This document shows, in pieces, positions 8,760 to 18,056 of a stretch of 64,000 nucleotides of DNA (position 1 is its first letter; every line of letters starts with the position of its first letter). Origin of the DNA: an uncultured bacterium (GTDB lineage Bacteria > Vulcanimicrobiota > Xenobia > Xenobiales > Xenobiaceae). Made by a program: the position numbers and the translations under genes. The notes beneath the pieces were generated by a model. That model saw only the letters and a program-made list of their open reading frames with translations, did not search any database and was not told the origin of the DNA. The stretch is from assembly GCA_934621605.1 (NCBI GenBank), contig CAKTUZ010000015.1, positions 8,855-72,854 on the forward strand, given 5' to 3'.

Positions 8760-9530
8760 TTATTCGTAATCGACTACGTTGATCCAGTGCATGAGGAGCT
8801 CACGCTCTTCAGGACAACCTTTTACAGATTGAGAAGCGGCCACAATAGGCAACCACTTCTGCACTTGCTGCTTGGCTGTGTCGGTCATACTGCAATACAT
8901 GTCCAAATATTTCTTGGCACGCTCGAGCTGTCCGGACAACCAGAAGACCAAGTAAGTGCGAGCCACGTCCGCTTCGGCAGCGCCGCGAGTAACGTGCGCC
9001 CAGTCAATAACATAATCGGTTCCGTTAGTACCACAAATTACATTACTGGGATTGAAATCGCCATGGCAAATTCTTTCCTGGCGCGGAATGGCAGACAGGC
9101 GCATATGCAATTCATAACGAGCAGTGGCATTTAAAGTAGTGGCACTAATCTTATTTTGCATCTTATCAACCAGCTTATTGAGCATGGGAGCCTTAGTACT
9201 GAGAATACGACGCTGAATGTTAATAAAGCGAGTCATATACTCTTCTTCTTTTTCTGGCTCTTTTGCCATAAGCTCAGCCAAGGTGGGGCCTTCAATAAAC
9301 TCGGTTATGATAGCCCACTTGCCATTGATCTTGGTCACTTCGATAATCTTAGGGATATCGAGGTCTGTCTCTTCTACACGAGCTTGGTTCAAAGACTCGT
9401 TAAGAACATCGGCTTTAGAGAAGTCGTTGTCAAAAACCTTAACGCAGTAATTGCCCAGGCGGTAGATCTTTTTATTGGGACGAACCGCAATAACTTTGGC
9501 AGCACTTAAATCTAACTTTACGTCCTGCAT
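8760..9530 (-). CDS. Aminoglycoside phosphotransferase/choline-kinase-fold protein
   Basis: This 256-residue kinase-like protein has the Brenner motif HGDFNPSN (H156, D158, N163) and the metal-binding D176 in VIDW, the hallmarks of the APH/fructosamine/choline-kinase superfamily. The N-terminal lobe is short and contains a plausible ATP-binding lysine (near residue 31). It begins 9 nt after the adhE stop, so it is co-transcribed with adhE. The substrate cannot be read from sequence; a role in resistance is not implied, and sugar, amine or small-molecule phosphorylation is equally possible. Its place in a redox-regulated operon is unusual. Confidence 0.8.
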   Translation of the reverse strand: MQDVKLDLSAAKVIAVRPNKKIYRLGNYCVKVFDNDFSKADVLNESLNQARVEETDLDIPKIIEVTKINGKWAIITEFIEGPTLAELMAKEPEKEEEYMTRFINIQRRILSTKAPMLNKLVDKMQNKISATTLNATARYELHMRLSAIPRQERICHGDFNPSNVICGTNGTDYVIDWAHVTRGAAEADVARTYLVFWLSGQLERAKKYLDMYCSMTDTAKQQVQKWLPIVAASQSVKGCPEERELLMHWINVVDYE

Positions 9531-9539
9531 ATTGTCCTC

Positions 9540-12146
9540 CTAGTGACCATAGTAGGCCTTTAAATACATCTCTTTGATCTCTTTCATCAAAGGATAACGA
9601 GGGTTGGCGCCAGTGCACTGGTCGTCAAAAGCTTGCTCAGTCATATTATCAAGGGTGGCCAAGAAGTGTTCTTCCTCTACGCCATAATCGCGAATGGTAG
9701 GTTTAATACCAACTTGCTTTTTCAGATCCTCAATAGCATTGATCAAGTTCTCCAAACTCTCTTGATCGTCTTTGCCACCGAAGCCTAAATACCTGGCGAA
9801 CTCAGCGTAACGAGCCAAAGTGTGAGGATAACCGTACTGCGGGAAGGTACCCATCTTGGGAGGTACTTCAGCAGAGTTGTAGCGCAATACGAGACTGATT
9901 AACAGAGCATTGGCAATACCGTGAGGGATATGATGGAAGGCACCCAGTTTGTGGGCCATAGAGTGGCATACGCCTAAGAAAGCGTTGGCAAAAGTCATAC
10001 CAGCCATAGTGGAAGCGTGAGCCATTTTCTCGCGAGCTTCGGGATCGGCAGCGCCGTTATTATAAGCGCGAGGCAAATATTCAAAGATATTGCGAGCAGC
10101 GCGTAAAGCGATACCGTCAGTGAAGTCGGTGGCCATCATAGAAGCATAGGCTTCGAGAGCGTGAGTCAAAGCGTCGATACCGGAAGCAGAAGTGAGGCCG
10201 CGAGGCATATTCATCATCATGTCGGCATCGATAATAGCCATCTTAGGCAGCAACTCGTAATCGGCCAAAGGATACTTGATGCCGCTGCGCTCGTCGGTAA
10301 TTACAGCGAAAGGAGTAACTTCGGAACCGGTACCTGCGGAAGTAGGTACGGCGATGAAGTAAGCTTTATCCCCCATGTGAGGGAAGGTATAGACACGCTT
10401 ACGGATATCCATAAAGCGCATAGCCATGTCCATAAAGTCTACTTCGGGATGCTCATAAAGTACCCACATAATCTTACCGGCGTCCATAGCGGAACCACCA
10501 CCAATAGCGATAATGCAATCGGGAGCAAAAGCGCGCATAGCCTCAGCACCCTTCTTAGCGGAGGCTAATGAGGGATCGGGAGCGACTTCGAAGAAACTGG
10601 TATGGGTAATGCCCAGTTCGTCGAGCTTGTCGGTAATAGACTTAGTGTAGCCATTCTTAAACAAGAATTCGTCGGTAACAATAAAGACGCGCTTCTTGCC
10701 CATAACGTCACGCAGCTCTTGGAGAGCGGTGGGCAGGCAGCCACGCTTAAAGTAAACTTTTTCAGGAGCGCGGAACCACAGCATATTTTCTTTTCTTTCT
10801 GCAACAAACTTGGTATTCAGTAAATGTTTTACACCTACGTTCTCGGATACGGAGTTGCCGCCCCAAGAGCCGCAGCCCAAGGTTAAGGAAGGAGCTAAGC
10901 GGAAGTTGTAGAGGTCGCCGATACCGCCGAAAGAGGACGGAGTGTTGACCAAAATACGGCAAGTGTGCATCTTGGCAGTGAAGCGCTCCAACTTGTCTTG
11001 GCACTTGACGGTGTCGAGATAGATGGAAGCAGTGTGGCCTAAACCGCCGTATTCAACCAGACCTTCAGCCTTTTGCAAAGCCTCGTCAAAATCTTTGGCA
11101 CGATACATGCCTAAGATGGGAGAGAGCTTCTCGTGAGCGAACTCTTCACTAAAGTCGGCGTGCTCTACTTCACCAATCAAAACCTTGGTATCTTCAGGAA
11201 CTTCCACACCGGAAAGTTTGGCAATAGTGTGAGCAGACTGACCGACGATCTTAGCATTTAAAGCGCCATTGATGAGCATGGTCTTGCGGACTTTGTCAGT
11301 CTCTTCTTCGTTAAGGAAGTAGCAACCGCGACGAGCGAACTCAGCTTTTACTTCATCATAAATACTATCCAAAACGACTACGGATTGCTCAGAAGCGCAA
11401 ATCATACCGTTATCAAAAGTTTTGGAGTGAATGATGGAGTTGACAGCCAAAGTAACGTTGGCACTCTCATCTATAAGGGCGGGAGCGTTACCGGCGCCTA
11501 CACCGATAGCGGGTACGCCGGAAGAATAAGCAGCTTTTACCATACCGGGGCCACCAGTAGCCAAGATGCGGTCAGCACTTTTCATAACTAAGTTGCTCAA
11601 TTCGAGCGAAGGAACGTCTACCCAAGCGATAATGCCTTCAGGAGCGCCAGCAGCGACAGCAGCTTCCAATACTACCTTAGCGGCGGCAATGGTGCTCTGC
11701 TTGGCTCTAGGGTGAGGACTGATGATAATACCATTTCTGGTTTTCAAGGCCAACAAAGTCTTGAAAATAGCAGTAGAGGTGGGGTTGGTAGTAGGAATAA
11801 TGGCAGCGATTACGCCTATGGGCTCTAAATAAGTTTTGAAGCCGCCAGCCTTGTCGTCTTTGACCAAACCGCAAGTTTTGGTATTCTTGTAGGTATTGTA
11901 GATATACTCAGCCGCAAAGTGATTCTTGATAATCTTATCTTCCACTACGCCCATGCCGGTCTCTTCGTGAGCCATCTTGGCCAGAGGGATGCGCTGTTGA
12001 TCGGCTGCTGAAGCGGCAGCAAAGAAGATCTTGTCAACCTGTTCCTGGGTAAAAGTAGCGTAGACCTTCTGAGCTTCTCTGAGGCGCTTTAAAGCGTCTT
12101 GGAGAGTTTCCAGATTATCGACGATCGTATATTCCAACTTGCTCAT
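9540..12146 (-). CDS. adhE: Bifunctional acetaldehyde-CoA/alcohol dehydrogenase
   Basis: AdhE converts acetyl-CoA to acetaldehyde and then ethanol, using two NADH and recycling NAD+ in fermentation. The 868-residue protein has the N-terminal CoA-acylating aldehyde dehydrogenase with the catalytic cysteine in GMICASEQ (C250) and the NAD site ATGGPGMVKAAY. The C-terminal half is an iron-dependent alcohol dehydrogenase with GGGSAMDAGK and the metal-binding histidines in FHHIPHGIANA. Length matches the family (about 870). rex lies immediately upstream on the same strand, 180 nt away, which fits classic NADH-responsive control. The ATG at 12146 has GGAG 12-15 nt upstream. Confidence 0.97.
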   Translation of the reverse strand: MSKLEYTIVDNLETLQDALKRLREAQKVYATFTQEQVDKIFFAAASAADQQRIPLAKMAHEETGMGVVEDKIIKNHFAAEYIYNTYKNTKTCGLVKDDKAGGFKTYLEPIGVIAAIIPTTNPTSTAIFKTLLALKTRNGIIISPHPRAKQSTIAAAKVVLEAAVAAGAPEGIIAWVDVPSLELSNLVMKSADRILATGGPGMVKAAYSSGVPAIGVGAGNAPALIDESANVTLAVNSIIHSKTFDNGMICASEQSVVVLDSIYDEVKAEFARRGCYFLNEEETDKVRKTMLINGALNAKIVGQSAHTIAKLSGVEVPEDTKVLIGEVEHADFSEEFAHEKLSPILGMYRAKDFDEALQKAEGLVEYGGLGHTASIYLDTVKCQDKLERFTAKMHTCRILVNTPSSFGGIGDLYNFRLAPSLTLGCGSWGGNSVSENVGVKHLLNTKFVAERKENMLWFRAPEKVYFKRGCLPTALQELRDVMGKKRVFIVTDEFLFKNGYTKSITDKLDELGITHTSFFEVAPDPSLASAKKGAEAMRAFAPDCIIAIGGGSAMDAGKIMWVLYEHPEVDFMDMAMRFMDIRKRVYTFPHMGDKAYFIAVPTSAGTGSEVTPFAVITDERSGIKYPLADYELLPKMAIIDADMMMNMPRGLTSASGIDALTHALEAYASMMATDFTDGIALRAARNIFEYLPRAYNNGAADPEAREKMAHASTMAGMTFANAFLGVCHSMAHKLGAFHHIPHGIANALLISLVLRYNSAEVPPKMGTFPQYGYPHTLARYAEFARYLGFGGKDDQESLENLINAIEDLKKQVGIKPTIRDYGVEEEHFLATLDNMTEQAFDDQCTGANPRYPLMKEIKEMYLKAYYGH

Positions 12147-12326
12147 ATATCAATCTCCATTTCAGGAATTAAGCATTTTTACGAACCACCCGCTGCCTAC
12201 CGCTTTAAGCGGCACGGGCTCGCCGCCTGCTGCCTCCCGCCCAAACGACGGTCGGTCTCACAGATTAGTAAGAAAAGAACCGACTTGTCTAAACAACATA
12301 CCGATCCTCAATTTTTTTATTAAAAT
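12147..12326 (-). promoter_or_regulatory. rex-adhE intergenic region, possible Rex target
   Basis: This 180-nt gap has a GC-rich patch with a CCGCTTAAAGCGG hairpin (about 12198-12210). An imperfect palindrome, TTGTTTAGACAA, lies about 150 nt before adhE. It only partly resembles the Rex consensus TTGTGAAnnnnTTCACAA, so operator status is speculative. Confidence 0.3.
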
Positions 12327-12971
12327 TCAATCGTTAGGGAGTTTATCAGTGCGCATAGAAGCCTGTAAATAATTAGAAATTACAGCCAAGTGAACAGCCA
12401 TATTCTCATTGGTAACAAAAATTTTCTCATCAACCCGTAAATGGACAGGGGCGAAATTCCAAATGGCCTCTATACCACACTGAACCATTAAATCACATAC
12501 TTGTTGAGCCGCCTCGGCCGGAACGGTAATGATGCCGATACGCGGATGGAGACGGGCACACATATCGCTAAGCTTACTTAGGTGCAAAATCCGCCCCCCC
12601 TCTTGACCGATCAACTCTTCGTTGACGTCGAAAGCTGCCAAAATTTCCAAACCGTAAGTTTTGAAACCGCCATAATTGAGAAGAGCTCTGCCCAAATGAC
12701 CGGCGCCGACAATAATAGCCGAATCGATGTTGTGATAGCCCAAAAAACTTTCCAACTCGTCACGCAAAACTTCAACGGGATACCCAACCTTGGGACGACC
12801 AGAAGAACTAACCGCTGCCAAGTCCTTGCGCACTTGCACATCGTTAAGATTCAGAGCACAAGCGATGGAAGAAGCAGAAACTCTGCTCTCCGTTTCGGGC
12901 AGAGTGCGCAAATAAGCCAAATACATGGGCAAACGCTGTAAGGTATGTTTAGATACACTGAAATTTTTCAC
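12327..12971 (-). CDS. rex: Redox-sensing transcriptional repressor Rex
   Basis: Rex is a homodimeric repressor released from DNA by NADH that typically controls adhE and hydrogenase genes. The N-terminal winged helix (HTLQRLPMYLAYL, then VQVRKDLA) and the Rossmann motif IIVGAGHLGRALLNY are diagnostic. The frame extends 35 codons further upstream, but that extension is Trp/Phe-rich and unlike Rex. The GTG at 12971 gives a protein beginning VKNFSVSKHTL and 214 residues, the normal size. It lies upstream of adhE on the same strand, so it probably regulates adhE and itself. Confidence 0.93.
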   Translation of the reverse strand: MKNFSVSKHTLQRLPMYLAYLRTLPETESRVSASSIACALNLNDVQVRKDLAAVSSSGRPKVGYPVEVLRDELESFLGYHNIDSAIIVGAGHLGRALLNYGGFKTYGLEILAAFDVNEELIGQEGGRILHLSKLSDMCARLHPRIGIITVPAEAAQQVCDLMVQCGIEAIWNFAPVHLRVDEKIFVTNENMAVHLAVISNYLQASMRTDKLPND

Positions 12972-13324
12972 CGGATAAAACCACGAAAAAAACGGATACG
13001 GCCACCACAGCCGCTGGGCCTTACAACCCATTTCCCCCGACGCCCATAGTAAAGCACAAACGAACAAATATATCAATCTTTTTTTATCGATAAAAATATA
13101 AATATTTTATTTTTTTCACTTTACTTTTCAGCATATCTGCCCAAGTTAGCCGTATCAATAGGTGAACAGATCTGATAGTCGCCTATCGGTTTTACGGTTG
13201 CGATTGCGTCGATTGCATAATCAATTAAAGAACAATTTATAGCTGTCCTTTCTCCGCCACAGTGCGCCCTTCAGAATGAGCTTAGACAAGGGAATAAGCC
13301 TTTTACTGCAGAACTGCGGCGGCT
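12972..13324. promoter_or_regulatory. Divergent rex/dapD promoter region
   Basis: This 353-nt stretch separates divergent genes and holds no convincing ORF. It contains a perfect 16-bp AT-rich palindrome, TTTTTATCGATAAAAA, at 13081-13096, a possible operator. The core TTATCGATAAAAATA recurs near 18034. I looked for a lysine riboswitch before dapD and did not find its conserved core. Confidence 0.35.
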
Positions 13325-14128
13325 ATGGATCGACAACTAATTTCGCAGGCTTTTGCTGACAGAAACTTACTGGCTAAAGCCAAACAGGACATTTTTGCAG
13401 TTATTGAAGCGCTCGATAAAGGACAGCTCAGAGTCGCTGAAAAGATCGACGGCGCTTGGCAAGTTAATACGTGGGTAAAAGAAGCCATTCTGTTGTATTT
13501 TTCCCTGACGGAAATGCAAACTTGGGAGCTTCCTCCCTTTGAATACCGCGACAAAATTAACTTAAAAACCGATTTACAAAAAGCTGGAATCCGCGCCGTG
13601 CCTCCCGGCACAGTGCGTTACGGAGCTTATATGGCTCCCGGCTCCATTCTTATGGTCGGCTACGTAAATATAGGCGCTTATGTAGGCCCCGGCACAATGA
13701 TAGATACTTGGAGTTTGGTAGGCAGCTGTGCTCAGATAGGGGCTGATGTACACTTAGCTGCTGGAGCCATTATCGGCGGCGTGTTGGAGCCAGCCGGAGC
13801 ACAGCCGGTAATTATTGAAGACGGCTGTTTTATCGGGGCCGACAGTGTAATCGTCGAAGGTATATTGGTTGGCGAAGGTTCTGTAATCGGTGCAGGCACT
13901 ACTATTACGGCTTCTACGCCCATTATAGATGTTACTGGACCGGAGCCGGTCACTTATCGAGGTCAGGTACCGCCAAATTCGGTGGTGGTTCCCGGCACTC
14001 GTCCACGCCAATTTCCTAGCGGAACTTACAATCTTCCTTGTGCTCTGATTATCGGACGCCGCAGTGCCGGTTCAGATAGCAAGACCAGCTTAAATCAGGC
14101 TTTACGCAACTTTGGAGACTTAAAATGA
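13325..14128 (+). CDS. dapD: Tetrahydrodipicolinate N-succinyltransferase
   Basis: DapD transfers succinyl from succinyl-CoA to tetrahydrodipicolinate in lysine and meso-diaminopimelate synthesis. The 267-residue protein has the family N-terminal signature NTWVKEAILLYF, then a left-handed beta-helix made of hexapeptide repeats (about residues 100-200, for example YGAYMAPGSILM and GCFIGADSVIVEG), and ends in a short C-terminal domain. Length agrees with the usual 270-275. Its stop overlaps the dapE start by 4 nt (ATGA), so the two are translationally coupled. The presence of this branch means the cell uses succinylated, not acetylated, intermediates. Confidence 0.92.
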   Translation: MDRQLISQAFADRNLLAKAKQDIFAVIEALDKGQLRVAEKIDGAWQVNTWVKEAILLYFSLTEMQTWELPPFEYRDKINLKTDLQKAGIRAVPPGTVRYGAYMAPGSILMVGYVNIGAYVGPGTMIDTWSLVGSCAQIGADVHLAAGAIIGGVLEPAGAQPVIIEDGCFIGADSVIVEGILVGEGSVIGAGTTITASTPIIDVTGPEPVTYRGQVPPNSVVVPGTRPRQFPSGTYNLPCALIIGRRSAGSDSKTSLNQALRNFGDLK

Positions 14129-15201
14129 TCGATTTAGTTTCTCTAACTCAAAAATTGGTGCAAATTCCCAGCCAAACAAAAAACGAAAAAGAAGTATGTG
14201 ATTTTATCGAATCGTGGGTACGCACCGAGTTGCCGGGCATTCCTCTGAGCCGTTCGCGCAACAACTTGATCGTTTGCCCTCCTCAACATGGTGATCGCCC
14301 TGTAATCGGCCTTTTCGGCCATATTGATACCGTGCCCGCCGACCCGGATCAGCCCTTGGGAATTATAAAAGACGGCAAGCTTTACGGCTGCGGTTCCTCC
14401 GATATGAAAAGCGGCGTAGCCGTGATGATGGGCTTGCTCAAAGAATATGAAAAATTTAACGCCGACCTAGTAGCCGTCTTTTATGATGGCGAAGAAGGAC
14501 CCGACGTCGGCAACGGTATGCGCGGCTTGATGCCTACTCTGCCGCCCATAGATTTTGCTATCGTTTTAGAGCCTACCAATAATGCCATTATGGCCGGTTG
14601 TATGGGCGGCTTACATGCCATTGTCACCGTTGAGGGCAAACGAGCTCACTCGGCGCGTCCTTGGCAAGGCCAAAATGCCATTTTCCGCTCTCTGCCACTA
14701 CTAGCGAAATTGCGCGATTTGCCTAGGCGCGAAGTTAATATTAACGGCTTAACTTTCTACGAAGTAATGAGTCCCACTATGGCTTCAACTTCCAATGCCG
14801 CCAATGTTATACCAGACAAATTTGAAATCAATGTCAATGCCCGCTTCGCACCCAACCGCAGCGAAAACGATGTAGTGGCAGAGCTCACCAAATTGGTAGG
14901 TGATTTGGCCACTATCAAAGTGCGCGACGTCTCGGTACCCGGCCAAGTTTGTGTCAGTCATCCTTTAATGCAAGGCTGGATCGAGCGCTGTTCGCTGCAA
15001 GTCGAGCCTAAACAAGCTTGGACAGACTTAGCCAGACTTACGGCTAATGGCATTCCCGCCGTCAACTTTGGCCCCGGCGATCCCGATCGCTGTCACCAAG
15101 CTGTCGAATGGATGGAAATTGCTAACTTAGAAAAGTGCTATAATTTGCTTTCCGTTTTCTTAACCGAAATTTGTCAAGTGAAGACTGAGCCCTTAGCTTA
15201 G
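14125..15201 (+). CDS. dapE: Succinyl-diaminopimelate desuccinylase (M20 family)
   Basis: DapE hydrolyses N-succinyl-LL-diaminopimelate to succinate and LL-diaminopimelate, the step following DapD and an aminotransferase. The 358-residue protein shows M20 metal-site motifs: GHIDTVPAD (H66, catalytic D68), SSDMKSG (D93) and DGEEGP (E123/E124). The dimerisation lid domain lies around residues 165-270. Although M20 proteins act on many amides, coupling to dapD by an ATGA overlap makes DapE by far the best call. The sequence style resembles the shorter, actinobacterial-type DapE. Confidence 0.9.
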   Translation: MIDLVSLTQKLVQIPSQTKNEKEVCDFIESWVRTELPGIPLSRSRNNLIVCPPQHGDRPVIGLFGHIDTVPADPDQPLGIIKDGKLYGCGSSDMKSGVAVMMGLLKEYEKFNADLVAVFYDGEEGPDVGNGMRGLMPTLPPIDFAIVLEPTNNAIMAGCMGGLHAIVTVEGKRAHSARPWQGQNAIFRSLPLLAKLRDLPRREVNINGLTFYEVMSPTMASTSNAANVIPDKFEINVNARFAPNRSENDVVAELTKLVGDLATIKVRDVSVPGQVCVSHPLMQGWIERCSLQVEPKQAWTDLARLTANGIPAVNFGPGDPDRCHQAVEWMEIANLEKCYNLLSVFLTEICQVKTEPLA

Positions 15202-15248
15202 TTTTTACTCAAAAAATCGAGCCAAAATAGATTGAGAGAATCTTTTTT

Positions 15249-17939
15249 ATGAACGCTACTGAAATTCGTCAGTCATTCCTGGAATTTTTCCGCGAAAAAG
15301 GCCATGAAATTGTGCCTTCAGCTTCAGTTGTTCCTCACGACGATCCCACCCTCATGTTTACCAATGCGGGCATGAATCAATTTAAGCCTTACTTCTTAGG
15401 TCAAGCAACTCCCACTCATCGTCGCGTGGCCGACTCCCAAAAGTGCATTCGCGTTTCTGGTAAACACAACGACTTGGAAGAAGTAGGTTTAGATACTTAC
15501 CACCACACTTTGTTTGAAATGCTGGGAAATTGGTCTTTCGGCGATTATTACAAACGCGAAGCTATTACTTGGGCTTGGGAATTACTTACCCAACGTTGGA
15601 AACTTCCCAAAGGGCGCCTTTATGTTACTGTTTTTGGCGGCGACAAGGTTAAAGGCTTACCGGCCGACACCGAAGCCGAAGCGCTCTGGAAAGAATTAAC
15701 AGATATTGATCCCACTCACATAAAACATTTCGGTGCCAAAGACAATTTCTGGATGATGGGCGAAGTCGGCCCCTGCGGCCCCTGCACGGAAATTCATATT
15801 GATCTAACACCCGATATGAGCGGCGGCCCCTTGGTCAACGGCGATTCTCCTCTGGTTATGGAACTTTGGAATCTAGTTTTTACCGAGTTCAACGCCGACA
15901 AAGACGGCTTGCACAAACTGCCCAATTGCAACGTAGATACCGGAGCCGGTTTAGAGCGTATCGCCGCCGTTATGGAGTGCACCAAAGGTTGCACCGACTT
16001 TAATGTCGAGATTTCCAACTACGACTCTGCCCTGTTCCGCCCCATTATAGCCAAACTTGAAGAACTCTCCGGCTTAAAATACACTCACGGTGTTTCCAAA
16101 GACGCTACTTCGGTAGCAATGCGCGTTTGTGCCGACCACTTACGCATGGTCGCTTTCTCAATAGCCGACGGCGCCCTTCCTTCCAATGAAGGTCGCGGTT
16201 ATGTTATCCGCCGTATTTTGCGCCGCGCCGCTCGTTACGGTCGCAAGCTTGGTTTGGTTGAGCCTTTCCTTTATAAGCTCTTACCCACCTTAAATGAAAT
16301 TATGGGCCAAGCTTATCCGGAGTTATTGCACGAAGAAGCTAAAATCAGTCGCATTATTAAAGGCGAAGAGACTTCCTTTAACCAGACTTTAGATCGTGGC
16401 ATCGCTTTATTTGAAGAAGAACTCAACCAACTGGAAAAAGCCGAAAAGAACAATCATATCTTCCCCGGCAGCGTAGCTTTCAAGCTCTACGATACTTATG
16501 GTTTTCCTTATGACTTGACCGCTGTTATGGCCAAAGAGCGAGGTTATGAGGTAGACGAAGTTTCTTTCGAGCAACATATGACAGAGCAAAAGCAACGTGC
16601 CCGCGCCGCTCGCGTCAAAACAGCTCAAATAGCCGAAAGTGAAAAGCTCGATTTACAAGCGACCGAATTTGTAGGCTATAACCAAGATAACTGCCCGGCC
16701 AAAGTCGTAGCCGTTATCGGCCAACCCGGTAATCACGCCGTCATTTTGGACAAAACTCCTTTCTACGGCGAAATGGGCGGCCAGGTAGGCGACACAGGCT
16801 TAATCAGCTGGGCTGGACATCAGTTGATCATTAAAGACACCAAACAACAAGAAGGTGTCTTTATGCACTTGGTAAACGACGGCCCCGAGTTGGAAGCATT
16901 ACGAATCGGTCAAGAAGTTACAGCGGCTATCGACACTGAACGTCGCCGCGCTATTGAGCGCCATCATACAGCAACCCACTTGCTGCACCACGCTTTGCGC
17001 ACCGTTTTAGGCACCGAAGTCCATCAGCAAGGTTCCTTAGTAGCTCCAGAAAGATTGCGCTTCGACTTCACCTATTCCGAGCCGGTCAGCAAAGAAAAAT
17101 TGGCAGAGATTGAGCGAATGATCAACGCCGAAATTGTCGCCAACACTGGCGTATGCTGGTTTGAAATTGCCATTGAGGACAAACCCGAATCGGTAGTGGC
17201 CTTCTTCGGTGACAAATACGGTAAGCGTGTGCGCGTCATCAATACGGGTGGTAAAGTCAGTGCTCAGGCCGCTCAGCCCAGCTATGACGGTTTTTCCCAA
17301 GAACTTTGCGGCGGCTGTCACTGTAAACACACTGGCGACTTGGGACTTTTCAAGTTTGTTTCCGAAGGTGCAATCGCTTCTGGAGTCCGTCGTATCGAAG
17401 CGGTGGCCGGTTTAGCCGCTCTCGAATTAGTTGAGCGCAACCAAAAGAGCTTAGAGCAAGCTTGCGAAACTTTGCATACAAACTCCGCCGACTTGCAAAC
17501 CAGATTATGTGCTTTGCTGGACAATCAGAAAAAGCTGGAAAAAGAACTGGAAAAAATTAAAGCAGCTTTAGCTTCAGCCAAAGCTGCCGACGTACTCAGT
17601 GACGCTGTCGAGGTAAACGGCGTGCCAGTTTTGACACTCAGATTGGACAGTGCCTCTCCCGACGAACTGCGCGGCATGGCTGATGAATTGAAGCAAAAAT
17701 TCAATGGCATCGTGCTTTTAGCTGGCCCTAACCAAGACAAAGTAGGAATCTTAGTTTTGGTCACTCCCGACTATGTCAAGCAAGGTTATCAAGCAGGCAA
17801 GTTGGTTAAAGAAGTAGCCAAGCGTTTAGGCGGCGGCGGAGGCGGCCGTGCCGATATGGCTATGGCTGGCGCCAAAGATTTGAGTAAACTTGACGAAGTT
17901 TTAGCTCAATTTACCGAAATAATCTGCGCCGCTAAGTAG
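15249..17939 (+). CDS. alaS: Alanyl-tRNA synthetase
   Basis: AlaRS charges tRNA-Ala and removes mischarged Ser/Gly. The 896-residue protein has the class II catalytic core at the N-terminus (FTNAGMNQFKPYFLG and HTLFEMLGNWSFGDYYK). The editing-domain zinc ligands are at H573, H577 (HTATH), C687 and H691 (CGGCH). The C-terminal coiled coil and the glycine-rich GGGGGGRADMAMAG C-Ala domain follow. It begins 47 nt after dapE in the same direction and may share its transcript. No T-box is evident in the short gap. Confidence 0.97.
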   Translation: MNATEIRQSFLEFFREKGHEIVPSASVVPHDDPTLMFTNAGMNQFKPYFLGQATPTHRRVADSQKCIRVSGKHNDLEEVGLDTYHHTLFEMLGNWSFGDYYKREAITWAWELLTQRWKLPKGRLYVTVFGGDKVKGLPADTEAEALWKELTDIDPTHIKHFGAKDNFWMMGEVGPCGPCTEIHIDLTPDMSGGPLVNGDSPLVMELWNLVFTEFNADKDGLHKLPNCNVDTGAGLERIAAVMECTKGCTDFNVEISNYDSALFRPIIAKLEELSGLKYTHGVSKDATSVAMRVCADHLRMVAFSIADGALPSNEGRGYVIRRILRRAARYGRKLGLVEPFLYKLLPTLNEIMGQAYPELLHEEAKISRIIKGEETSFNQTLDRGIALFEEELNQLEKAEKNNHIFPGSVAFKLYDTYGFPYDLTAVMAKERGYEVDEVSFEQHMTEQKQRARAARVKTAQIAESEKLDLQATEFVGYNQDNCPAKVVAVIGQPGNHAVILDKTPFYGEMGGQVGDTGLISWAGHQLIIKDTKQQEGVFMHLVNDGPELEALRIGQEVTAAIDTERRRAIERHHTATHLLHHALRTVLGTEVHQQGSLVAPERLRFDFTYSEPVSKEKLAEIERMINAEIVANTGVCWFEIAIEDKPESVVAFFGDKYGKRVRVINTGGKVSAQAAQPSYDGFSQELCGGCHCKHTGDLGLFKFVSEGAIASGVRRIEAVAGLAALELVERNQKSLEQACETLHTNSADLQTRLCALLDNQKKLEKELEKIKAALASAKAADVLSDAVEVNGVPVLTLRLDSASPDELRGMADELKQKFNGIVLLAGPNQDKVGILVLVTPDYVKQGYQAGKLVKEVAKRLGGGGGGRADMAMAGAKDLSKLDEVLAQFTEIICAAK

Positions 17940-17993
17940 TAAATCATTTAAAGGCGTTGCCGCGCAGTTTTTATGGCGGCGACGCTGTTGCTC

Positions 17994-18025
17994 TGGGCCT
18001 ACCGTCAACTGTGTCGGTGGGCCCA
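17994..18025. terminator. Hairpin between convergent alaS and ktrA
   Basis: GGGCCTACCG pairs with CGGTGGGCCC (one wobble) between the ends of two convergent genes. Neither side has a good T-run, so it is only a possible terminator. Confidence 0.4.
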
Positions 18026-18056
18026 CTTTCATGTTATCGATAAAAATACTCCATAA

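Noticed and set aside
12147..12326. Confident Rex operator before adhE
   Set aside because: The only palindrome, TTGTTTAGACAA, fits the consensus poorly, so I kept it at low confidence.
12972..13324. Lysine riboswitch upstream of dapD
   Set aside because: The conserved lysine-riboswitch core was not found in the leader.
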